A DNA stretch of 64,000 bases from Aminobacter sp. HY435. Its GTDB lineage: Bacteria; Pseudomonadota; Alphaproteobacteria; Rhizobiales; Rhizobiaceae. Shown piece after piece: positions 17,896-25,537 of this stretch (its first letter is position 1; every line of letters starts with the position of its first letter). The notes beneath the pieces were generated by a model. The model was given only the letters and a program-made list of their open reading frames with translations. It had not been told where the DNA came from and did not search any database. The stretch is from assembly GCF_027568395.1 (NCBI RefSeq), contig NZ_JANKZL010000011.1:62001-126000 (forward strand), in the 5' to 3' direction. The position numbers and the translations under genes are program-made.

Positions 17896-18848
17896 AAACC
17901 CTCGCCTGCTTCGCGCTCGCCCTTTCGATGATCGCCGCCCCCGCATTCGCCGCCGACAAGCCCGAGACCGTGCGCATCACCTATGTATCGGCGCCGTTCA
18001 ACGTGCCGTCGATCGTGATGCGCGAAAAGGGTTTCCTCGATGAGGCCTTCGCCGCCCATGGCGTCAAGGTCGAGAGCCCGGAGATCACCTCCGGCGCGCA
18101 GCAGACGCAGGCCATAGCGGCGGGCGAGATCGACATCGCCTCGGTACTGGGCGGCACGTCGGCCATTCTGGCCAAGGCCAACGGCGTCGATCTCACTGTC
18201 GTCTCGGCCTATGCCCGCTCGCCAAAGGCCTATTTCCTGATGACGCGCGCCGATGGCCCCGCGACCCTTGCCGACCTCAAGGGCAAGAAGATCGCCGGAC
18301 CGAAAGGCACTGTTCTCAACCAGCTTCTGGCCGCCGCGCTTGCCTCGCAGAAGCTGACGCTCGACGATGTCGAATACATCAACATGGATCTGCCGACGGC
18401 GCGCGCCGCCCTGCTTTCCGGGCAGGTCGACGTGGCTACCCTTGCCGGAAACAACGCTGTGATGGTCGAGCAGGCCGGCGGCAAGGTGCTGGTCGGCGGC
18501 GAAGGCCTGATCAAGCCGACCAACGTCGTTGCGGCGCGCAGCACGTTTGCCGAGGAGCATCCCGATCTGGTCAAGGCCTATTTCGCGGCGCACCTCAAGG
18601 CGCTCGACTTCATTGCGGCCCATCCGCAGGATGCCCTCGCAATCGCCGCCAAGGAACAGAAGATCTCCGTCGAGGAAGCGGCAAGGCAGATGCCGCTCTA
18701 TGACTTCAACCCGGTCATGAGCGACGACGACATCGCCAACCTGACGGCCGACCAGAGCTTCATGGTCGATACCGGCATGATGCCCAAGGACAACGTCATC
18801 GACATCAGGGCCGATCTCGTCGCGCCTTCCGCTTTCTCGATCAAGTAA
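17892..18848 (+). CDS. ABC transporter substrate-binding protein, SsuA/NMT1 type
   Basis: A 318-residue periplasmic protein. Its Sec signal peptide is followed by AFAAD (cleavage after about residue 20), and an NMT1/SsuA-like fold contains 'GEIDIASVLGGTSAILAKANG' and 'DLKGKKIAGPKGTV'. It captures an organosulfur, pyrimidine or similar ligand and delivers it to the adjacent permease. The gene order permease-ATPase-binding protein-monooxygenase suggests that the ligand is attacked by the flavin enzyme downstream. Confidence 0.87.
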   Translation: MKTLACFALALSMIAAPAFAADKPETVRITYVSAPFNVPSIVMREKGFLDEAFAAHGVKVESPEITSGAQQTQAIAAGEIDIASVLGGTSAILAKANGVDLTVVSAYARSPKAYFLMTRADGPATLADLKGKKIAGPKGTVLNQLLAAALASQKLTLDDVEYINMDLPTARAALLSGQVDVATLAGNNAVMVEQAGGKVLVGGEGLIKPTNVVAARSTFAEEHPDLVKAYFAAHLKALDFIAAHPQDALAIAAKEQKISVEEAARQMPLYDFNPVMSDDDIANLTADQSFMVDTGMMPKDNVIDIRADLVAPSAFSIK

Positions 18849-18900
18849 CCAGTCAGGGCGGTCGGGGGCGCAAAGGCGCGCCCCCGTTCCAGATATTGCA

Positions 18901-19914
18901 ATGAAGTTCTCCATTCTCGACCCCGTGCAGATCCCCGTCGGCCAGACGTCTGGCGAAGCGATGCGCGGGTCCATCGCCCTGGCGCAGGCCGCCGAGCGGC
19001 TCGGCTATCATCGCTATTGGCTCGTCGAGCACCACGACGTCGCCTACGAGGCCAACCCCGCTCCGGAGGTCCTGGCGACGGTGATCGCCTGTGCCACCAA
19101 CTCCATCCGCGTCGGTCTCGGCGGTGTCCTGCTCAACCACTACAGCCCCTACAAGGCGGCGGAAGCCGCACGCACGCTCGGCGTGCTCTTTCCGGGGCGC
19201 ATCGATGTCGGCATCGGCCGCTCGACCGCGGGGCCCAACGCCGACACCGCGCTGAAGCGCCACCGCGACGTTGAAACGCCTGACGACCACGACAGCCAGA
19301 CCGAGGAATTCGTCGGCTGGCTGGGAAACGATCTTCCCGCAGGCTCGTCCTTCCGCTCGATCGGCATCATGCCCGACGAGGCCGCGGGGCCGCACCCATG
19401 GGTGCTGGCGGCAACGCAAGGCACCGCCGTGCGCGCGGCGCGGCTGGGCCTGCCCCTGGCCTGCAGCGCCTTCCACGTGCCCGAGAACGCGCCCGGCGCC
19501 TTCAAGGCCTATCTCGACAACTTCCGGCCGTCGCGATTTGCCGCCGGTGTTTCGAAGCCCGAGACCCTGCTCGCCATCCGCTTGATCATCGGCGAAACCC
19601 AGGAGGAGGCCGAGCGGCTGGCCATGCCGATGCGCGCCCTGTTCAAGCTCCGGCGCAAGGACAACCTCATGCTGGACAAGATGCCGACGCCTGACGAGGC
19701 GATCGCCCTGATGGGCGGGGTGCTCCCGGCCGAGGACGCCGCGTGGCCTGCCTATGTCGTGGGCTCGCCCGAGCGCGTGCAAGCGACGATCGCGCGGATG
19801 GTCGCCGTCACCGGTGCCAGCGAAATCATGGTTCAGGACGTGCTGCACGATCAGGAACTGCGGCTGCGTAACTATGAACTGCTGGCCCGGACATTTGGCC
19901 TGCGCGCCGCATAG
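18901..19914 (+). CDS. LLM-class flavin-dependent monooxygenase
   Basis: A 337-residue luciferase-like oxidoreductase with a TIM barrel. Typical parts are 'AERLGYHRYWLVEHHDV' near residues 31-47, 'IRVGLGGVLLNHYSPY', and 'LFPGRIDVGIGRSTAG', a flavin phosphate region. Such enzymes use reduced FMN and O2, often to cleave C-S, C-N or aldehyde bonds. Position 3' to an SsuABC-like transporter makes desulfonation or a related oxidation plausible. No flavin reductase lies in the operon. A 34-bp repeat that recurs beside the tRNA-Arg begins 10 bp after its stop. Confidence 0.85.
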   Translation: MKFSILDPVQIPVGQTSGEAMRGSIALAQAAERLGYHRYWLVEHHDVAYEANPAPEVLATVIACATNSIRVGLGGVLLNHYSPYKAAEAARTLGVLFPGRIDVGIGRSTAGPNADTALKRHRDVETPDDHDSQTEEFVGWLGNDLPAGSSFRSIGIMPDEAAGPHPWVLAATQGTAVRAARLGLPLACSAFHVPENAPGAFKAYLDNFRPSRFAAGVSKPETLLAIRLIIGETQEEAERLAMPMRALFKLRRKDNLMLDKMPTPDEAIALMGGVLPAEDAAWPAYVVGSPERVQATIARMVAVTGASEIMVQDVLHDQELRLRNYELLARTFGLRAA

Positions 19915-19923
19915 GTAATTTGC

Positions 19924-19957
19924 CGCGTCGTCCGGTGCGCGGGCGTGGCTCGCGGCC
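19924..19957. repeat. Left copy of a 34/35-bp direct repeat flanking the secretion island
   Basis: This 34-base segment recurs at 27637-27671 with one substitution and one missing base. The copies have the same orientation and lie 7.7 kb apart, bounding the acidic-protein/type I secretion block. The right copy sits 13 bases before tRNA-Arg. Duplication by insertion or recombination is inferred. Confidence 0.75.
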
Positions 19958-20182
19958 GACGCGACCCGCCGGCTGTTCTTTCAACGGTTCGCCATTCGCC
20001 TCTCCCGGCACGACTGCTGATACCACTTCTGGCAGCGTGGGTTCACATACAGATGAGCTAACGCGGAGGAGTTCCACCATCGTTGCTCGTGTCGCCGCTC
20101 GTCACCCGACTTGGTGTCTATCTCCGCTTTTTGGAAGATGTGATGCTGGGCCAACGGTTGGCACGCACCATGGAGACGCATG

Positions 20183-20899
20183 ATGGAGCCTGACGACAAA
20201 GGCGCGCGCGATGCGTTCGACGAGGATGGCCGGCAAGAGAGCGAAACCATTGCGGGCAACGAGCGCGACCACGAAGCCGACGACACCGTTGGCGACGTTC
20301 GTGACATCGACCTCGACCTGAAGCAGGACTCCGAAATCGACGACGACGTCGACATCGGCGTGCTGGTCATCGGCTCGCGCCCCGCCATCGTCGAACTCGA
20401 TACCGAGATCGACCAGAATGGTGAGCTGGACCAGGATGCGGATATCGAGACTGAAGCAGGAGACCCCGGAGGCCGCGACATCGAAGTGGCCGGCGCACAA
20501 CGGCCTGAAGTCGACCAGCGGATCGATGTCGATGTCGAAGTCAGTGAAGATGACGACGGGAACATCATTGTCGAGATAGACGCCGACGTGGAAGACGATG
20601 TCGAAATCGAAAGCGACCTGGATGTCGATGTGGAAGATGACGACGAAGACAGTATCGATGCCGAGCTCGACCAGGACAGCGAAAGCGACGGGAATGTCGA
20701 TGTCGACGTCGAAATCCGCGACGACCTCGACGCCGAGGTCGATGTGTATATTGCTTCCTTGATCGGCACCCTGGCACAGGGCGCCGTGGCGCTCGAAGAA
20801 GACGATGACGGCACCGCGATCGATGTCGATCTCGAAGACGAAGCCGCCACTGACGCGGATGTCGATATCGTCGTCGACTTGAACGACGTCGACGCCTGA
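20183..20899 (+). CDS. Highly acidic Asp/Glu repeat protein, candidate T1SS substrate 1
   Basis: A 238-residue protein dominated by alternating acidic and aliphatic residues, as in 'DVDVEVSEDDDGN' and 'DVDVEIRDDLDAEVDV'. The unit 'xDQDxxxD' appears as 'LDQDADIETE' and 'LDQDSESD'. Basic residues are few and confined mainly to the first third. There is no signal peptide, so export would need a C-terminal signal. It ends VDLNDVDA. No RTX GGxGxDxxx units are present. Start 20183 is chosen over 20180 because GGAG (20172-20175) is then better spaced. A strong hairpin follows the gene. It shares style with the proteins at 21228 and 25538. Function unknown; metal binding by acidic strand faces is an inference. 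Confidence 0.75.
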   Translation: MEPDDKGARDAFDEDGRQESETIAGNERDHEADDTVGDVRDIDLDLKQDSEIDDDVDIGVLVIGSRPAIVELDTEIDQNGELDQDADIETEAGDPGGRDIEVAGAQRPEVDQRIDVDVEVSEDDDGNIIVEIDADVEDDVEIESDLDVDVEDDDEDSIDAELDQDSESDGNVDVDVEIRDDLDAEVDVYIASLIGTLAQGAVALEEDDDGTAIDVDLEDEAATDADVDIVVDLNDVDA

Positions 20900-20916
20900 G
20901 TTTCGACGCTGCAACG

Positions 20917-20949
20917 CCAAGAAAGCCGGGGCTCTCCCGGCTTTCTTGG
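20917..20949 (+). terminator. Strong hairpin terminator after acidic protein 1
   Basis: A perfect 14-bp stem, CCAAGAAAGCCGGG (20917-20930) with CCCGGCTTTCTTGG (20936-20949), has a 5-nt loop and lies 17 bases past the stop. A short TATTTG follows. It separates acidic protein 1 from the next transcription unit. Confidence 0.75.
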
Positions 20950-21227
20950 TATTTGCAGTTGCTCTGGCCCCTGCCGCCATGCTGAACGACCCGGAACGGT
21001 TAGCCTGTTCGGGTCACTTTCACCCGTTCGGATGAGCCAATTTGCATTGGGAATGCCGTTTGGGCCGGGTGCAAATTGGCAACTATTTTCCACGGCTCGA
21101 AACAGGGATGCTCCGCAGCATCGATGGGTTGTCGCAGGATCCGTTTGGATGGACCCGGTAGCTGTCGATCCGCTCCGGAAGCAGGCGCTCGCCAGGGCGG
21201 CGTTGCTCGAACAGGGAGGGTAAACCC
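20950..21227. other. Intergenic region with regulatory symmetry
   Basis: There is no gene here. It holds the 11-bp inverted repeat listed separately and a smaller CGGGT..ACCCG repeat (21010-21026). It is the likely promoter region for the 21228 gene and the secretion genes after it. The ribosome site GGGAGGG lies at 21213-21221, just before the ATG. Confidence 0.5.
21036..21080. promoter_or_regulatory. 11-bp inverted repeat upstream of acidic protein 2
   Basis: GCCAATTTGCA (21036-21046) and TGCAAATTGGC (21070-21080) are exact inverse complements separated by 23 bp, about 150 bp before the 21228 start. Half-sites two to three helical turns apart suit a dimeric regulator such as the LuxR-type protein at the end of the island. 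The link is an inference. Confidence 0.4.
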
Positions 21228-21614
21228 ATGCCTGACATCAAAGACAACGATTTCGACATCGACATCGATGCCGACATCGATCAGGACCTCGACCAAGACC
21301 AGGACCAGGATGTGGACGTCGATACTGATCAGGATTCCGACGTCGATATCGACAACGACAACGATTCGGATGTCGACAATGACACCGACCAGGACGCTGA
21401 TGCCGATGCAGACGCCGATGCTGACGACGGCAGCGACGCAGATGCGGACGCAGATGCCGACAATGACAGCGACAACGACAACGACGTCACCCAATCCAAC
21501 GACAACGACGTGGATGTCGACCAGGATCAGGACGTCGACGTGGATGTCGATCAGGATCAGTCCGCAGAGCAGAACGCCGACATAGACATCGATTTTGACT
21601 TCGATTTCGCTTGA
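21228..21614 (+). CDS. Poly(Asp-X) dipeptide repeat protein, candidate T1SS substrate 2
   Basis: A 128-residue protein built almost entirely of X-Asp dipeptides, for example 'VDVDTDQDSDVDIDNDND' and 'DADADADADD'. I count 57 Asp, one Glu and a single Lys. From residue 6 to about 86 nearly every second residue is Asp, and the intervening residues shift from Ile/Val/Gln to Ala and Asn. It ends in alternating Asp/Phe (DFDFDFA), reminiscent of hydrophobic-acidic C termini of type I secretion substrates. There is no signal peptide and no RTX nonapeptide. The secretion ATPase gene follows after a hairpin. A role as secreted cation-binding polymer is plausible but unproven. Confidence 0.75.
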   Translation: MPDIKDNDFDIDIDADIDQDLDQDQDQDVDVDTDQDSDVDIDNDNDSDVDNDTDQDADADADADADDGSDADADADADNDSDNDNDVTQSNDNDVDVDQDQDVDVDVDQDQSAEQNADIDIDFDFDFA

Positions 21615-21632
21615 TTGGTCTTGCTGCAAAGA

Positions 21633-21657
21633 GGCGCCCGGACCTCATCCGGGCGCC
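21633..21657 (+). terminator. Hairpin between secreted-protein and transporter genes
   Basis: GGCGCCCGGA (21633-21642) pairs with TCCGGGCGCC (21648-21657), giving a perfect 10-bp stem with a 5-nt loop 18 bases past the acidic protein stop and before the ATPase. There is no T-tract, so it may attenuate or stabilise rather than fully terminate. That would give more substrate mRNA than transporter mRNA, as in other type I loci. Confidence 0.5.
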
Positions 21658-21749
21658 GGCTCGTGCTGCAATGGCGGCGAGCCATGCCGGACGGACTTGC
21701 CCTTGCTGCAGGCCCCGGTCCCGGCCGTGACGCCCTCGCGGAGACATTC

Positions 21750-23567
21750 ATGGCTCTCTCCAAGGACCGAGCAACCACCGAAGTCGAGCGTGCTTTCCAT
21801 CGCTGCAAGGCCTCCCTGCTGATGGTCTTTGCGCTGAGCTTCTTCGTGAACCTCCTCGCCCTGACCGTTCCGCTCTACCTGCTCCATGTCTATGATCACG
21901 TCCTGTCGAGCCACAGCCTCGACACGCTGGTGATGCTGACCCTGATCGTCATCGTGGCGCTTGCGGTGCACGCGATCCTGGAGGCGCTGCGCCGCGCCAT
22001 GCTCGCCCGGATCGGAGTCTGGCTGGACGACCGCCTACAGGCATCGGTTCTCGTAGCGGCCGTGCAATCGGCCTTGCGCAACGATGCCGCCGCGGCAGCG
22101 CAGGCCTGGCGCGATGTCGGGGGCTTGCGATCGTTCTTCGGCGGCACCGCAAGCACTTCGCTGTTCGACCTTCCCTGGACACCGATTTTCATTCTCGCGA
22201 TGATCGTCGTGCATCCGCTTCTCGGGGCGATCGGCCTCGTCGCATCGCTTGCCTTGTTCGGGCTGGCATTGCTCAACGAGATGGTGACGCGCAAGCCATT
22301 TGCGCGCGCGAGCGCCGCCTGGGCTGAAAACCAGCACCGGTTCGAAGCGCTTCTGCGTAATGTCGAAGCCATCAGCGCCATGGGCATGCTGCCGGGCGTA
22401 GCCAGCCTCCTGCACGATGGACAGTCCGAGGCAAAACAAGCCCAGCGGTCCGCCGCGGCGCGAGCCAGCGCCATCCAGGCCCTCGCCCGCTTCGTCCGCC
22501 TCTTTGCCCAGGTCGTCGTCATGGCCTGCGCTGCCTGGCTGGTGATCCTGAACACCGTCAGCCCGGCGGCCATCTTTGCGACCTCTATCCTTCTCGGGCG
22601 GTCCCTGGCGCCGGTGGAGGGGGCCATCGGCACCTGGAAGGCGGTGACCAGCGCGCGTCTCGGCTATGGCCGCCTCCGGAAGATCCTGGCGGCCGCGCCG
22701 AAGCCTCGAAAGGCCATGGAATTGCCGCGCCCCAATGGGCAGCTTTCGATTGAGCAGGTGACGTTCGTGCCACCCGGCGCGACCACGCCGGCGCTGCGCC
22801 GGCTAACTTTGCTGGTCAATCCGGGCGAAGTGCTCGGCGTGGTCGGTCCTTCGGGCGCCGGGAAATCGACCCTTGGCCGCCTCATTGCCGGCACGATCGG
22901 TCCCACCGCCGGGCATGTCCGCCTCGACAACGCCGACATGTCTATCTGGCTCGCCTCTGGCGGCCACCGCCATTTCGGCTATCTGCCCCAGGACATCGAA
23001 CTGTTCGGCGGCACGGTCCGCGAAAACATCGCCCGGCTGCAGAACGCCTCGGCCGACGACGTGATCGCGGCCGCTTCGATGGTGGGCCTGCATGAGACGA
23101 TCATGCGGCTTCCCCAGGGCTACGAGACCGACATCGGCGAGAGCGGCGTCAGGCTGTCGGGGGGACAGCGGCAGCGCCTCGGGCTGGCGCGGGCCTTCTT
23201 CGGCCATCCGCGCATCATCGTCCTGGACGAGCCGAACGCCAGCCTCGACGCCGAAGGCGAAGAAGCCTTGCGGGAGGCGATCCAGAACATGCGCCAGCGC
23301 GGATCGACGATCATCATCATCGCCCAGCGCCTTCAGATCCTGAGCCTGTCCGACAAGATCCTGGTGCTCGACAACGGCATGATGAACGCCTTCGGGAACC
23401 GGCGGGACATCGCCGGAAAGATCAAGAGCGGGCGCACCGCCATTCCGGTCAGGCGCCAGCAGATCATCACCACACGCAAGACCGTCAAGCAACTGGGCGC
23501 GCAATCGGGGCGATCCGGGACGGCGAACGGACACGTTGCCGAAGACACCGAAAGGGTCGGCTCATGA
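21750..23567 (+). CDS. Type I secretion system permease/ATPase, PrtD family
   Basis: A 605-residue ABC exporter half-transporter. The N-terminal membrane domain of about six helices starts 'SFFVNLLALTVPLYLLHVYD', the PrtD/HasD landmark, and includes 'FFGGTASTSLFDLPWTPIF'. In the nucleotide-binding domain Walker A is 'GPSGAGKST', the signature 'LSGGQRQRLGLARAFFG' and Walker B 'IIVLDEPNASLD'. There is no C39 peptidase domain, so substrates keep their ends. The ATG at 21750 has a well-placed GGAG and fits family N termini; 21684 or 21615 would add residues without homology. It overlaps the HlyD gene by ATGA. No outer-membrane TolC gene is in view. Confidence 0.88.
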   Translation: MALSKDRATTEVERAFHRCKASLLMVFALSFFVNLLALTVPLYLLHVYDHVLSSHSLDTLVMLTLIVIVALAVHAILEALRRAMLARIGVWLDDRLQASVLVAAVQSALRNDAAAAAQAWRDVGGLRSFFGGTASTSLFDLPWTPIFILAMIVVHPLLGAIGLVASLALFGLALLNEMVTRKPFARASAAWAENQHRFEALLRNVEAISAMGMLPGVASLLHDGQSEAKQAQRSAAARASAIQALARFVRLFAQVVVMACAAWLVILNTVSPAAIFATSILLGRSLAPVEGAIGTWKAVTSARLGYGRLRKILAAAPKPRKAMELPRPNGQLSIEQVTFVPPGATTPALRRLTLLVNPGEVLGVVGPSGAGKSTLGRLIAGTIGPTAGHVRLDNADMSIWLASGGHRHFGYLPQDIELFGGTVRENIARLQNASADDVIAAASMVGLHETIMRLPQGYETDIGESGVRLSGGQRQRLGLARAFFGHPRIIVLDEPNASLDAEGEEALREAIQNMRQRGSTIIIIAQRLQILSLSDKILVLDNGMMNAFGNRRDIAGKIKSGRTAIPVRRQQIITTRKTVKQLGAQSGRSGTANGHVAEDTERVGS

Positions 23568-25531
23568 GACGTCCTGACCGCGTTGTTGCACTCTGCCTGG
23601 CCGTTATCGGATCGTTGCGGCGGCAGGGTCACCGCGCCGCAAGCCTCGCCACGACCGCCGGCAGCCAGGCGCTGGGCATCTGCGTTGTCTCGAGCCAGGC
23701 TCTGGCGAGGCATGGCGCGCGCTCGCGAGCAAGCCTGGCAAGTTGCGCCCTACGTTTTTCTTCCTTCACGTCCCAGGCGCTGGCGCTTGCAAACACTCGG
23801 CTCCGGCAGGTCATCGCCGCCTTGAGCGGCAAGATGGGTCTCGCCGGCGCGGCGGCACGGGACCTTCTCTCGGCCGGCCGAAACCGGACTGCGGCGCACC
23901 TTGCAGCCATCCGGCCGGCGACGGCAAGGTCGTTCGACCGGCTGCGCCATCTGGTCGATGCGACAGTTACTGACCTCGGCATCTTCGCCGCAAGGCACGG
24001 CGCAGCCTCCGGGCGCCTGCTGCTTTCGGCCGGACGATCCGCCAGGTCGCGGCTGTCTTACCTGTGGGGCGGGCTGAGCGGCTTCATCACCAACCCTCCA
24101 GCCCCCATCGCAGCGACATCCGTGGTTCAGGAGGGTTCCTGGCTCCCTCAAGACGGCGAAGGGACGCACCCACCCGCGGGGCTGCTCCGGAACGCACGCA
24201 CCGTCAACGATGCGCATGGTGCGGACGCTACGCCGCCGACGCCGTTCCACCGGTTGCGTCTCCTTGCTGCAAGCGCCTTCGCGGTCGTCGGGGTGTTTGT
24301 AATTGGTTTCGGGGTCTGGGCGACCTATGCCCCGCTGGAAAGCGCTGCCATCGCGGGAGGCGCCATCGAGGCCGAGTCGAGCCGCAAGACAATCCAGCAT
24401 CTGGAGGGAGGCATCATCGGGCACATCCTGGTGAGCGACGGCGACGAGGTGGCTGCCGGACAGGCGCTGATAAGCCTGGAGGACACAAGGGCCCGCGCCA
24501 CCGTCCAGATGCTTCAGGGCCAGCTCTGGGACGCACAGGCCCTGGAGGCGCGGCTGGTGGCGGAACGCGACGGCCGCGAAACCGTCCGGTTCCCGCAGGA
24601 CCTCATGTCGACCGCGGGGCTTAACCCGGCCGTGGCTGGGATCATCGTCGGACAGAACAAGATCTTCGACACCCGGCGCAAACTCCAGGCGTCGCGGATC
24701 GAGATCATCCAGCAGCGCAAGGCCCAGACAGAGCAGGAGATCGCCGGGCTGCGTTTTCAGGCGACGGCGGCGGCGACGCGCGCGGCCATCATCAAGGGAG
24801 AGATCGCCGCGGTAGCGCCGCTGGTCGCCAAGCGCCTGCAGACGCGTGCGCGCCTCCTGCAGCTCGAACGCGAACAGGCGGAGATCGACGGCCGCATTGG
24901 CGACACGATGTCCCAGATGTCGCGAGCGGGGCAAGCCATCGGGGAGTCCAGGGCGATGATCCTCAAGCTGGAGAGCGACTACCAGACGGAAATCGCACAA
25001 AGCCTGCGCGACACGCAGGCCCAGATCATCCAGATCCTCGAGCGCCTCCAGGCAGCGAGCGACGTCCTCGCGAGAACGGTGGTGCGCGCGCCTGAGGCCG
25101 GCACTGTGACGGACCTGCGCGTCCACACACCGGGCGGGGTGATCGCTGCGGGAGAACCTCTGGTGGACCTCGTTCCGAGCCAGGACCGGCTGATCGTCAG
25201 GGCCCTGGTCAAGCCCGAGGACATCGACCTGGTCCATCCCGGGCTGCAGGCCCGCGTCCGCCTCCTGTCCTACAAGCACCGTCGCGTGCCGCCGGTAGAC
25301 GGAATTCTCACCTATGTCTCTGCCGACCGCCTTGTCGACGACGAAACGAAGCGGGCATTCTACACCGCGCGCATCCGCCTTTCCGAGGCGTCGCTGCGCG
25401 CGCTGCCTGAAGTGGAAATCATGCCCGGAATGCCGGTCGAGGTGCTGATCAACACGGGGACCTTCACGGTCGCCCACTACGCCCTGCGCCCCGTCCTCGA
25501 CAGCTTCAACCGGGCCTTCAGGGAGGATTGA
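23564..25531 (+). CDS. Type I secretion periplasmic adaptor (HlyD/PrtE family) with long basic N-terminal extension
   Basis: A 655-residue membrane-fusion protein. The recognisable adaptor begins around residue 230: one membrane helix (about 232-254), the 'IEAESSRKTIQHLEGGIIGHILV' lipoyl start, a long coiled coil (about 350-500) and the C-terminal 'ARTVVRAPEAGTVTDLRVHTPGGVI' and beta-barrel parts. The first 230 residues are unusual. In residues 1-180 I count 24 Arg and 1 Lys but only 5 Asp and no Glu, with repeated SQAL elements. This part faces the cytoplasm and could attract the acidic substrates. The ATGA overlap with the ATPase supports the start. Confidence 0.85.
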   Translation: MRRPDRVVALCLAVIGSLRRQGHRAASLATTAGSQALGICVVSSQALARHGARSRASLASCALRFSSFTSQALALANTRLRQVIAALSGKMGLAGAAARDLLSAGRNRTAAHLAAIRPATARSFDRLRHLVDATVTDLGIFAARHGAASGRLLLSAGRSARSRLSYLWGGLSGFITNPPAPIAATSVVQEGSWLPQDGEGTHPPAGLLRNARTVNDAHGADATPPTPFHRLRLLAASAFAVVGVFVIGFGVWATYAPLESAAIAGGAIEAESSRKTIQHLEGGIIGHILVSDGDEVAAGQALISLEDTRARATVQMLQGQLWDAQALEARLVAERDGRETVRFPQDLMSTAGLNPAVAGIIVGQNKIFDTRRKLQASRIEIIQQRKAQTEQEIAGLRFQATAAATRAAIIKGEIAAVAPLVAKRLQTRARLLQLEREQAEIDGRIGDTMSQMSRAGQAIGESRAMILKLESDYQTEIAQSLRDTQAQIIQILERLQAASDVLARTVVRAPEAGTVTDLRVHTPGGVIAAGEPLVDLVPSQDRLIVRALVKPEDIDLVHPGLQARVRLLSYKHRRVPPVDGILTYVSADRLVDDETKRAFYTARIRLSEASLRALPEVEIMPGMPVEVLINTGTFTVAHYALRPVLDSFNRAFRED

Positions 25532-25537
25532 GGCCGG

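Noticed and set aside
20183-21614. Acidic repeats as simple-sequence DNA or CRISPR-like array
   Set aside because: Codons vary, units are not identical at DNA level, there are no spacers of constant length, and the frames have ribosome sites; this is protein-level repetition.
20102-21629. Long minus-strand frames opposite the acidic genes (Arg/Ser- or Val/Ile-rich)
   Set aside because: They arise because GAC/GTC/GAT codons read as Val, Ile, Ser or Arg on the other strand; no ribosome sites or family features.
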